A stretch of 64,000 bases of DNA, taken from NCBI RefSeq assembly GCF_001625215.2, contig NC_030388.2, positions 24,106,558 to 24,170,557 on the forward strand, read 5' to 3'. Below, one piece after another: positions 25,114 to 35,669 of the stretch. Both the position numbers and the translations under genes were made by a program. This stretch comes from Daucus carota subsp. sativus (Eukaryota > Streptophyta > Magnoliopsida > Apiales > Apiaceae). The notes under the pieces are model-generated. The model was not told the DNA's origin and made no database searches. It saw only the letters and a list, made by a program, of their open reading frames with translations. Within the stretch, counting starts at the first letter, position 1. Each line of letters opens with the position of its first letter.

Positions 25114-25214
25114 TAGTATTTTAATCTGGATATTAATTTTAATAGTCGAATTAAATAAAATTGTCGGTAAAAAAAACCCATCCTCTGTGACACCCGGCAT
25201 TTAAGTAATCAAAC

Positions 25215-26018
25215 CTCTGTTTTAAAAGCCGCTGATTAATCTAGTTTTTCTTTTTCTCTTTTCTCTCTAGCCTCTCTATTTTCATCTCCGACGGGGTTTC
25301 CATCGGTTTTCCGGTGGAAAGCCCCAAATCTTTCCGTTTGATTGCTAGTTTTTTATTGTTCTTGCTTTTTCATTGATTTCCTCAATAAATCTCCCTTTTC
25401 GGGAAAGGTTTTTTAGATCTACATCACCGAAACTTTCGATTTTCGTTCTTATTCGTTTCCAGAGGCCTTTTTGGATTTGTGAGTGGATCGATTATCTCTT
25501 AAGCGTCGTGTGCAGATCTAATTGTTTTAGTTTGTTTTGGTTATAGTTTGATTTCTCTCCCTAGTGAGAGTGTGTGCTTTTCTCTCCTTCTTTTGTGAGA
25601 GTGGTTTGGATTCATCGATAAAAGCCTTTTGGGAATTGCATTTGTGGTCGATAGCTCAAACGGAGTTTTTGAAAAAGATGGTGAACACAGAGCAAGGATC
25701 TATACATTTACCATCGTCAATTTCAACATCGCTTATTTGTCTCATCTGTTAATTTTTTCTATGTTTGTTCGACTCGATCATTCTTGTAGATGCCGTATGG
25801 CTATTATTTATTGAATTCTCTCATTTTCTTCAAAAAAAAAAAAAAAAGCCGCTGATTAATCACGATTAATCACCGATTAATCCCTGTTCCGTAGCTCGCT
25901 GAACTGATTAAATCTCCGATTAATCACCGATCAATCCGATTAATCACCGATCAATCCGATTAATCCTCGATTAATCCTTGTTCCGTGACTTCACCGATTC
26001 CCGCTTTTTACAACACTG
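25215..26018. mobile_element. hAT-type MITE interrupted by a retroposon
   Basis: Flanked by an exact 8-bp duplication AATCAAAC (25207-25214 and 26019-26026). Ends CTCTGTTTTAAAAGCCG and CCCGCTTTTTACAACACTG are imperfect inverted repeats. The subterminal region right of the insertion contains a dense run of GATTAATC and CCGATCAATCCGATTAATCA words, equivalent to the GAGTACTC clusters of the element at 2549. Without the inserted 25242-25846 segment the element would be about 180 bp. Confidence 0.7.
25242..25846 (+). mobile_element. Poly(A)-tailed retroposon with target-site duplication
   Basis: Roughly 605 bp ending in 15 A residues, bracketed by the direct repeat GCCGCTGATTAATC (25228-25241 and 25847-25860), extended by A residues. 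This is the mark of target-primed reverse transcription. The pyrimidine-rich start and GC-richer CGACGGGG / CCGGTGG stretch resemble a plant LINE 5' leader. No reverse transcriptase is present, so it is an internally deleted LINE, a SINE-like element or a processed transcript copy. Small frames 25564-25752 and 25629-25814 are not recognised. Confidence 0.7.
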
Positions 26019-27382
26019 AATCAAACCATAATCGTGGGGTCCATCGGCTCCGAACAGTCATGAATATAATAAAGTAATTATACAGTTGATTAGTTGAACT
26101 GTTTACAAGCTAAAATCTCATAATCAGCTCCTCTTGCTCACTCCACTGATCTCTATCCACATTCACCAGATCATCAGGTATTCTTCTTTGCATACAACTA
26201 CTCATCTTCTTGCTTTAGATTTGTTAACCACTTGCTTTTTTATTCATGATTTAGGATCACGCTTTTTTTATGATGATATGATATGCTTTTTTTATGATGA
26301 TATGATATGAATGGATTGAGAACCACGTTACCCACTTTTTTATTTTATTTTTCGGTTTAGATCGATTGGATCGGTGGATCACTGTGTTTATCTGTGTATG
26401 TTTTGGTTTGTAATAATCGGTTCTCTCTGTAGTCTAGATCATCGAGTGTAGTTGCCATTGATTTTTGTTTAGGGGATCAGATTTAAGAATGATGGTTTTA
26501 TTACATATTTTTAGTGGTTTGTTTTATTGTGTAATAATGTATTTTAGGTTTTGATATGATTTATATGAATGAGAAGCATGAAATTGAGAAACAATTGCAG
26601 ACCACCTGCTAATAACGTAATTGGCAGAATCACTTTAAAAAAATGAAGAAAAGAAAAGTGCAGAGCCTTGTAAGTTCTCATGTCATGGTCATTCACCGAT
26701 GAATCTGAGTATATAAATATATTCGGGAAAAGAAATTCCAAAGCTTCACCTCTTAAAAGTTAATTTGAGTACATGTGTGAAAGATTCGCTACATATATAG
26801 TCTAACAGAGTACTGGCAGTGCTTGTTACAAAGATTAAATTTTGGCACCACAATAGTTTCTCTTGTAATTTCACACCCTTTAAAGTATTCCCAAGTTTGG
26901 TCTTTAAAGTTATGGAATGAAGTACATATTACTTTGTAGTTCCTTTCATGATGCATAGAGTTTATAAAATGAAGTAATAGGTGATGAATTATAGTCTATG
27001 GAATTAGTTACAGGATCAAGAATGAAATCAAGTAGTGTAATACTTAAGCAAAATAGTCCTATCTCAAGCTTAATGTGTGAAACCGACCCCATTGATGGGA
27101 GGGATTGGTCTAGAATTGAAAAGCTACTAATACCTTATTCAGTTGTGCCAGATGCTTTTGTGGAAGTGTAGATATACTCGAACTGATACTCATACTAGTG
27201 GATTTTAATTATTATTTTTATATATTGGTGATTCAACTTATCGTCGTTGCATATCAAAGTAGCTAGTTGCTATGACAGGCAGTGTTGCATATATCATAAG
27301 CTGGTTCATTTGTTCTTCTTAAATTTGTCATAATGTGCTTCCCTCTAAAATTGATATCAATTTCTCTTGTTGCCATTTAGTA
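26019..27382 (+). promoter_or_regulatory. Promoter, leader exon and leader intron of the LEA14-like gene
   Basis: A probable non-coding exon ends at 26177 (CATCAG/GTATTC); the next acceptor is TGCCATTTAG at 27380, two bases before the ATG. That makes a 1.2-kb leader intron. Within it, 26264-26310 holds a short tandem duplication of TTTTTTATGATGATATGATA. Leader introns often raise expression in plants; that role is inferred. Confidence 0.5.
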
Positions 27383-29099
27383 ATGTCTTCCTGTGATAAA
27401 CCTGAGGTGGTTGAAAGGGGTGTCAAGGACAAAGATGAAGGACAGGGCGGATTTTTTGGAACCATAAAAAACTTTGTACAAGATATAGGAGAGAAGATTG
27501 AGGAAACAATAGGATTTGGGAAGCCAACAGCAGATGTTTCAGCAATTCATATCCCTAAAATTAACCTGGAAAAGGCTGATATTGTTGTTGACGTGCTTGT
27601 GACAAATCCAAATCCAGTTCCAATCCCTCTTGTTGACATAAACTACTTGGTTGAAAGTGATGAAAGAAAACTACTTTCTGGATTGATCCCTGATGCTGGC
27701 ACTCTCCATGCGCATGGTTCGGAGACTATTAAGATACCTGTTTGTCTTGTGTATGACGACATTAAGAATACATATGATGATATAAAGCCTGGAAATGTCA
27801 TACCTTACAAGGTCAAAGTTGACCTCCTAGTGGATGTGCCGGTCCTGGGTAGGATAACTTTGCCTCTTGAGAAAACCGGAGAGATCCCCGTACCATATAA
27901 ACCTGATATTGATGTTGAGAAAATCAAATTTGAAAGTTTTTCAATGGAAGAAACAGTTGCAAGCCTCCATATCAAATTAGATAACAAGAATGACTTTGAT
28001 ATGGCACTTAAAGCACTAGACTACGAGGTTTGGTTGGGTGATGACAACATTGGTGGAGCAGAACTGTCTAAGTCTGCTCAAATTGATAAATGTGGTATCA
28101 CATATATTGACCTTCCCATCAGCTTTAGGCCCAAGGATTTTGGATCAGCTCTTTGGGATATGATGAGAGGAAGAGGTATTGGTTACACAATGAAAGGAAA
28201 CATTGAAGTGGACACACCCTTTGGTCCAATGAAGCTACCTATCAGCAGGGAGGGTGGCAGCACACGCCTCAAGAAGGTCAAAGAAGACGGATGCGAAGAA
28301 GATGATGATGAGGTAACACCTATAATTGTTAATTTCTGGACAGTACAAACTTGATGTCCTCCTTGCTGATATAGTCATGGAACTATTACGAGTTCTAACA
28401 ACTGGTTGATGGATTGCTTCCAGAGTGAACATATATTCCTATACTATTATCATGCTAATATGCGAGCATCCACATTCATTGTTTGACTTGGTGTATCAGC
28501 ATCCAACCTCAAGTATCATTTTCAAATGCATTTCACAACTAATTATGTAGTCATGGTAATTATTGATTTGAAATTTAATACTTAAATAATCCAAATTCAA
28601 TTTCTGCTTTTGATTATGCATAATGTCGAAAATTCAGGGGGCATCAGAGAACATTCAGAATATGAGTATAAAGATAAATAGTTTGTTTATGACTTTTGGC
28701 GTGATAGGACTGATTGATCAAATTTTGTGATTTTGAAACTACTGCGTCCTGTGATATAAATAATTAAATATATATGAAATAGTATTCTTCTCTAGATTTA
28801 TAGTATGCTTTGTTTATGATGAGATTTGAAGAATATGTGGTAAACATAATTGACATTGACTAGTCATAACCTTCATATATCTTCATCATCAATGTACTAG
28901 TAATAGCTTAATAACTGTTGAAATCGCTTGCTTATTATGAAATTATGAACTTGTGCTGCTATGGAAGGGAAGTAAAAAATGAAAAAGTATACAGCCCAAT
29001 TCTACTTGTGCAATCACCCAATAACTGATTTAGAAGTAATCTTTTTTCTCCGCATCCTGGTAAAGTTTTTATTTCTGGTTCGGTTTTGTGCAGGACTAA
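27383..29099 (+). CDS. LEA14-like (group 2 late embryogenesis abundant) protein
   Basis: Main exon 27383-28312 encodes 310 residues; a probable terminal exon at 29094 adds GAC TAA, for 311 residues ending in an acidic tail (EEDDDED). Two LEA_2/WHy-type domains are visible. The first, about residues 55-160, has INLEKADIVVDVLVTNPNPV and PIPLVDINYLVES. The second, about 180-290, has FESFSMEETVASLHIKLDNK and the matching YEVWLGDDNIGGAELS. No signal peptide or membrane segment, so cytosolic or nuclear. Such proteins rise under drought and salt and are thought to protect other macromolecules. The frame is open 48 bases before the ATG but this part is intronic. If the last intron is retained, translation stops at 28354 with a different 13-residue tail. 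Confidence 0.88.
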
Positions 29100-30212
29100 A
29101 CTCATTGCAGCCCTGGAGACAGTTGAGGAAATTGAATGTTTTAATTTGTGCGTGTAGCTGATTTAAACTTTCATGCATTTGTGAGGATCACACTTGGGCT
29201 TTTAGTTTCAACACATGAATTATCTCAACTAGACAATGTTTGAATTTTATATTTATGTATCCTTTTCTACGCACTGGGAATTTGATAAAAAAAAATGTAT
29301 TGCAGACTTCTTCGAAAGAAGACATATTGTTTTATTGACCAGTTACTAAACACTGAGCATGATGCTTATGATTTAGACTACAGTATATCATGTGTAGTTT
29401 CCGGCTTTCAATGAATGTGTCCTTGTCAAGTTCAGCCTCTAATATCACAGTTCAAAATTTTGGTTCAAATGCGAATTGACCCACATTTTGATGGTGCGTA
29501 TTAGAAAGAATGGAATAAATTCAATATGTCTTTGAATTGGTAAAAAAGATCATCCTGTGTTGTGGATTTTGGTGTTTTGGTCTTAACTAACCTCTAATTT
29601 GCAGAGAATTACAGCCTTTAAATTTTAAACACTGAATCTTCCTCATAATTATGGGGATTTATCTTTAGTCCTTACTCTGAACAGTTTTGTGGACTTCCTT
29701 TTTGGAAAACTCACTATTCTGCATACTGATTTGAATTGAATGAAATTTATTGTGTTCACAATAATTTTGGTGACATTAACATAATAGTATTTCAAAGAGA
29801 CCCTGCTCAATGCTCATGGTCAGATTTGGGTCATTTGGCCTGTGTTTGACAATGTCAAGTATGTACTTAATTGAACAGTTTTTTAAGCAGCTTACTAATT
29901 TGGTCAAAGCTCTTCCATTAGCCATAAAAGAGGAAAGACTGTTTTTGCCACTTTCTTTTGCTAAATTTCTTCATCCTTTTGTTCGAATTTTCATTTGTTT
30001 TTGTCACTTTTTGATCGTAGCAACTTGGAGTGTGTAATATAAATTCCAAGTAGTGCTTTGGTGGTCGCAACACTAATATATACTCTGCTACTTCTTCCGT
30101 CCTATTCAATTATTGAATATACGTTGTTTTATGACACGTTTTTTATGACCTTTTTAAAGTATAACTTCACAATTAACAGAGACTCGAAATGCGTGCAGAC
30201 AGTAAACTTATA
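29100..30212. other. 3' flank of LEA gene, no further gene
   Basis: AT-rich. Contains the 3' untranslated region. Frame 29810-30037 has no recognised motif. Confidence 0.3.
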
Positions 30213-30582
30213 CTCCCTCCGTCCCAATGAATTGTATACAGTTTCCTCCCTCCGTCCCAATGAATTGTATACAGTTTTTTTTTTGGGACGTCCCATCAAT
30301 TGTATACATTCCAAAGCTAGTAAACTTTTATAATATAAAAAATCATTACACCAACTACTTTCTTCCACTATCTCCATTCTATAATAATATAAACACTGTT
30401 ACACCCACTAATTTCCTCCACTATCTCAAATCTATTATTAAATATAAATGGATCCCACCACTATACATACTTTTCATTTAACTTTACTCATTTCTTACAT
30501 AATTTCTTGATCTCCGTGTCCCAGCCATTTGTATACAAATGACTGGGACGTACAAATGACTGGGAGTCTGGGACGGAGAGAG
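30213..30582. mobile_element. Stowaway-type MITE with duplicated ends
   Basis: Flanking TA dinucleotides. The left end CTCCCTCCGTCCCAATGAAT is present twice, at 30213 and 30246, a 33-bp period. The right end also has an inner duplication, TACAAATGACTGGGA at 30534 and 30551, before GGGACGGAGAGAG. Confidence 0.7.
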
Positions 30583-30739
30583 TACAAATAACAGATACGG
30601 TATGAATCCCGGTTCATGACAATCACGTTTCGGCATAAAAAAAAAATTGTTGGACACTAAAATCAGCCGGTTAATAGTATGCTAGTAAGTGTACATGAAC
30701 AATCAGTTGTTGTACTTGTTATTCATAGTAAATTGTATA

Positions 30740-31043
30740 CTTCCTCGGTCCCTCTCATTTCTTTACGGTTACTATTTTGGGATGTCCCTCTCATTTCTTT
30801 ACATTACTATAAATAGTAAGTTTTTCTCATCATTACACCCACTATCTTCCCCCACTATCTCATATTTAACAATAAAAACTACTATTACACCCACTACTTT
30901 CCTCCACTATCTCAAATCTATTATTAAATATTGATAGGTCCCACCACTTTACCCACTTTTCATCTAACTTTACTCATTTTTCATACATTGTCTTGGTCTC
31001 CGTGTCCCCCTCCAATGTAAACAATTGAGGGGGACGGAGGGAG
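30740..31043. mobile_element. Stowaway-type MITE
   Basis: Left end CTTCCTCGGTCCCTCTCATT, right end inverted GAGGGGGACGGAGGGAG, flanking TA. The left subterminal TCCCTCTCATTTCTTTAC is also repeated once, about 41 bp on. Its interior CACCCACTA-TTTCCTCCACTATCTCA matches the neighbour at 30213, so the two are related. Confidence 0.7.
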
Positions 31044-31218
31044 TAATTCTTTTGGCAAAAGAAAAATTCATATAATTTTTTAGATGCGTTTAATATGCTA
31101 GTCAAATTGTAAGAATAATATCTCATCATTATTAATAAAAAAATGATTAAAAGTTATATAAGCAAAATTACTGAGTCCATAATGCATTTTGTCAAAACCC
31201 AAATGACGCTAAATGTAA

Positions 31219-31613
31219 GAGCATCTCCAACGGCGTTGGTTATAATCGTTAGCTAAATTAGACCTGTAAGACATTATGTAAAATTTGCTAAACCTGTAAG
31301 ACATTTTGCTTCAATGGTACTGGCTATATTGGTTGGCTATAATTTAAAAATAGTATGTTATTAATATTTTAAATTGTTAAAATAGAATATATCAGTTCAA
31401 TATGGTAATAAATGATATACAATCTTCCTACAGATTTTCTTACAGACCTGTAGAGGTTCGACAAATTTAGCCATCCATAGGAGGTTGGCTAAATTTATAG
31501 ACAACAGGTGAGTATGGTTGGAGTTGAGTTTTTGGAGCTGTTGGTTAAATTTTTTTATTTTAAGCACGTCAACTCACCTTTTAACCAAAGGTTTTAGATG
31601 GTTGGAGATGCTC
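31219..31613. mobile_element. Tourist-like MITE (GAGCATCTCCAACG family), copy 2
   Basis: GAGCATCTCCAACGGCGTTGG at the left and GGTTGGAGATGCTC at the right, with an exact TAA duplication on both sides, as for PIF/Harbinger. 395 bp. Interior includes TTACAGACCTGTAGAGGTTC. Confidence 0.85.
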
Positions 31614-31884
31614 TAAATAAATCTTTTTCCTATATGAAATATCTAAAACCTTCGGCTAGCTAACGGTAACGGACATATATAAAGAAAAAGTGTCTAAGAA
31701 AATCTAAAATATGAAAATTTTTGAAGTTAAGGGATACACTATGTTTATCGTAATTTTATTATGCAAAGTGTATTTAGGTAAAACTACGGTAATACAAAAT
31801 ATATTTAAGTCTATCTAATATTAGTTATGTACTAAATTTTTATAAATTATTTTCGACTAAATACCGAACAAGATGTGCTTGTAA

Positions 31885-32251
31885 GAGCAAGTCTAATACA
31901 AGATGCAAAATAGCTATAGCTATTGTTATAATTTAGCACTAAAAAGTGTTTTTTATTGCTAAAATAAAACTTCAACTCCAATGCTGGATGCATTTTTCAT
32001 CCAAATAATTACAAATTTAAGTAACTTTAGTCCCTCTCTCCTAAATTTTGCTTAAAGTTCACCACTATACATACCAATTATAATTAGTTGATAATATGAT
32101 ATGGAGGCATAAACGCATTCTTGATTTCAAATTTAGAACCAAAGATGCATATATGCATTCAAATATAAAATCCTATTAAAATTGAGATTTTTAGTATTTA
32201 ATTTCAAATTATAAAAATGACACCACTTATAACATTGTATTGGACTTGCTC
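31885..32251. mobile_element. Tourist-like MITE (GAGCAAGTCTAATACAA family)
   Basis: Terminal inverted repeats GAGCAAGTCTAATACAA and TTGTATTGGACTTGCTC with TAA to the left and CAA to the right. 367 bp, AT-rich, non-coding. Distinct interior from the GAGCATCTCCAAC family. Confidence 0.75.
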
Positions 32252-32586
32252 CAAAGGACCATGTACGCATCACCGCTGGAAGCACACAGTAAGTCAGTGT
32301 GGCCAAGGGGTGTGAAAGCATGAATACCTCCATAAAACATTGAATATGCATGAATCTGCAATATTTTTCTCCACTTGGACTGCAAATTTTAAATTGCAGA
32401 CAGAAAGTTGTACCATGATTTAAGACAAAGCAGGTTCTTATGAATATTCATTGAACTCGGAGCACATATTTTCACGTGCTGTTGCTCAGTTTATACATTC
32501 TTTTATATTTTTGCATTGATTTTGAATTATGTTCGTTGCATAACTTCTGGCCTTCATATTTCGAGGCTCAAGCGGAAGTAGATATT

Positions 32587-32834
32587 GGGGCTGTTTGGGT
32601 GAATTTAAAATAAGTGCTTATTACTTAAAATAAAAAAGTGGTGTAGAAGTTAGAAGCAAGTTAAGACTTATAAGTGATTAAAGTGTTTGGGAAATAAGTA
32701 GAAGTCCTGAAACAAAAGCTAGCATTCCTAGCTTTTTATAAGTACTTCTTGACTTTTTACACAAACGGTACGAAATAAGTGCTTCTAACTTATAAGCCCA
32801 GAAGCCGGTTTAAAAGCCGTTGCCAAACAGCCCC
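32587..32834. mobile_element. MITE with perfect GGGGCTGTTTGG / CCAAACAGCCCC ends
   Basis: Twelve-base perfect terminal inverted repeats with ATT on both sides. 248 bp. Subterminal ACTTATAAG/AAGTGCTT words mirror each other, so the element can fold over most of its length. Related to degenerate elements at 1851 and 37335. Superfamily uncertain (hAT-like ends, but no 8-bp duplication). Confidence 0.75.
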
Positions 32835-33394
32835 ATTATCTGCATTTTGATCGTCAATTTAGTTAATGTCACTAATTATGTTTTGATATTTTAAAATAAA
32901 TTTTGAGCAAAAAAGTCAATTATATTAAATAAGAAAGAAAAAATGATAGGTGTCTCAAACATTATTCTCGATTTTTTCTTAGATCTTAACTAATAATATA
33001 TATTTGGTTTCACTCACATTAATAATAATAGATCTCGTATATATAAAAATCGTTTATTCGTAAATTTGTCATGTTATTTCGGAAAAAAAATTAAAACATA
33101 ATTTAAAATAAATAACATTAATCGGTCACATGATTTTCCTACCCGGCAATCCGGCACGTTGTCATACTTTTGAGTTTTGAGGGAGGGTTACACATTTCGA
33201 GACTCATAAATAATATAATTTTATTAAATATCGTAATTTTCTTTTTTCAAAATAAAATTTAATATTCAAAATTTACATTCAAGATAAAAAATTTAAAAAT
33301 AAATTATAAATTATATTTTATATATAATTTAATACATATGTCAAGTTATATAAAAAAATGTTAACAATCCAAAACTGACAGAGTGAGTACGCAA

Positions 33395-33788
33395 GAGCAT
33401 CTCCAACGGTGTTGGTTATATTCGTTGGCTAAATTAGACCTGCAAGACATTATGTAAAATTTGCTGAACCTGTAAGACATTTTGCTTCAATGGTATTGGC
33501 TATACTGGTTGGCTATAATTTAAAAATAGTATGTTATTAATATTTTAAATTGTTAAAATAGAATATATCAGTTTAATATGTTAATAAATGATGTGTAAAT
33601 TTCCTACAGATTTCTTACAGACCTGTAGAGGTTCGACAAATATAGCCATCCATAGGAGGTTGGCTAAAATTATAGACAACAGATTAGTGTGGTTGGAGTG
33701 CTATTTTTTCAGGACGTTGGTTATATTTTTTAATTTTGGAATGCCAACTCATTTTTTAGCCAAAGTCTTTGTATGGTTGGAGATGCTC
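33395..33788. mobile_element. Tourist-like MITE (GAGCATCTCCAACG family), copy 3
   Basis: Same termini and same orientation as the copy at 31219, nearly identical over long stretches, flanked by CAA and TAA. 394 bp. Confidence 0.82.
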
Positions 33789-34621
33789 TAACTAGACAGC
33801 ATTTACAGACTTAGGGCCGAGTCACCCACAACGGTAAAATTTTCCTCTATTTTTCTTAATTGAAAACAATATCAAAGCTCTTATACTTTGTTGAACAATT
33901 TTTTAAATAAAATTAAGTGATTTACCTGTAAATAAAGAATATTAAACCTCCATTAAACTCATAATTCTAAAAACATAACATAAATTTAAGATTTTTACAA
34001 CTGCTTATTTTCATCAGAAACAAAGTGCAAACAACATGGCCCAGATTAACAACTATGTACTTCTCTCTGTCTAACAATACTTATCAACCAAAGGGACAAG
34101 AACAAAACTTATAAACACGAAAGAAATATTCTAAATGCTTTGTTTCTCATCGTCTCAACACAAACATATTATTTTATAAAAACATGGTCCACTGAGACCT
34201 CAACCTCCAACATCAACAAATGCAAAATGTCTCTAAACTATGCTTTGCATCCTAAATCATAATCCCCATCTTCCTGCTAGGCAGCACCCAATGGCCGACA
34301 CGACACAAAAACAATATAGTGACTCCTAAACCAATTTATTGTCATTGTAATAATTTTCGACAATTGTATACATAAATAGTCTCGATCAAGAAGATTCAAT
34401 AGAAGCGGTCCCGGAAATGCTATATTTAATTTAAGGATCCTTGTATTTTATAAAGTTGCATTTTGCGGGGCGTCGCTGAAATGATTGAGTTTCGGCACCG
34501 TTATAATTCTATAACGCCGTATTTATCATTTTGATAAAGGATAAATATTTTGTGAAAAATATATCACATTTTGGGGTTGTGGGTCCTACAATTTATCTTT
34601 AGATTATATTTAAAATTAAGA
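33789..34621. other. AT-rich intergenic, nothing recognised
   Basis: No gene, no element ends seen. Confidence 0.25.
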
Positions 34622-34630
34622 TATACTTTA

Positions 34631-34768
34631 TAACATCCCACATCGGTTAGATAAAAGAGTATAAGCACAAGCAAATAACTAATGTATACCAAATTGCTAA
34701 CACTTTTCGGCCGAACTGTGATGGGTTGTTGGGTCCGGTATGCATCCAGTTGTGGGTTTGGGATGTTA
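34631..34768. mobile_element. 138-bp element with TAACATCCC ends and 9-bp duplication
   Basis: Begins TAACATCCCACATCGG and ends GGGATGTTA, a 9-bp perfect inverted repeat. The exact 9-bp sequence TATACTTTA lies on both sides (34622-34630 and 34769-34777). The start resembles the LTRs of TRIM retrotransposons common in plants (AACATCCCACATCGG), but LTR insertions normally duplicate 5 bp. A second, endless copy is at 23961-24080. Confidence 0.65.
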
Positions 34769-35405
34769 TATACTTTAATACCAAATTAAGGTAAAGTTTT
34801 TATTTTTTGAAAATAAAATTAAGATAAAGTTGTTTTTATAAATGAAATTAATTCATTTGTCCACGAATATACGTTGTTTATGGTTTCGAGCATCTCCGCT
34901 AGTTATCAAAGTAGGTTTCCTAAATATATGATAAATAATTCAAGTTCTAAAATATAAGTACTCTATATTGATTGACAACTTCAATAATAATCCTTATTTA
35001 TGTTTCTTATTATAATTATAGCATTAAATTAAAAAATTTCTAACAAAAAGATAATAAAAAATGTAGGAAAAAGTGTGCAAAAAATAAATGTTTAATATTT
35101 AATCATTAAATATCAGATGAGGAATGGTTTAAGCATTACTTATTTATGAGGAATGAAAAGTGATGTTTGATTGGAGTGAAAGAAAATGAAGGGAATAGGA
35201 TGAAAGTTGAACTATAAATTAGTTGAATGCTTAATAATTTCATCCCTTCTACCATTCCATTTTTGTCACCCTTAACCTGAGTTTAAACCCTAGTTTAAAC
35301 TTTCCAAGAATGCTCCATTCCTTGTCATACTTATTTTCTACCCAAATCTTATCATACAAAATTTGGGTCATGATTTTTTCAAAGTGCTCCCTCCTACACT
35401 TTATA

Positions 35406-35669
35406 CTCCCTCCGTCCCCTTTTACATGTCCACTTTGGAAAAAAAAATTGTCCCAAATTACTTGTCCACTTCTCTTTTCAAAGCAACTTTTTGTATGTTT
35501 TTTCAAAAAGTAACAACTTCCAATGTTTGACTAGCATATATATATATACACAGTTCTATCTAATTCATTACATTTATTAGGGATATGTATGAAAACAAGA
35601 TATCCAACTAAAATTTTCTTAAGATGCGTTATTTTTTCAAAAGGGACATGTAAAAAGGGACGGAGGGAG
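35406..35669. mobile_element. Stowaway-type MITE
   Basis: Ends CTCCCTCCGTCCCCTTTTAC and inverted GTAAAAAGGGACGGAGGGAG with flanking TA; the first about 25 bases at each end pair almost fully. 264 bp. Confidence 0.8.

Noticed and set aside
25920..25980. CRISPR-like short repeats (CCGATTAATCACCGATCAAT)
   Set aside because: Contiguous subterminal repeats of a hAT MITE, with no unique spacers, in a eukaryotic genome.
33588..33791. 67-codon frame
   Set aside because: Lies inside a Tourist-like MITE.
34631..34768. Cassandra-type TRIM LTR with 5S rRNA promoter
   Set aside because: The start resembles TRIM LTRs but I could not see a 5S-like domain, and the duplication is 9 bp.
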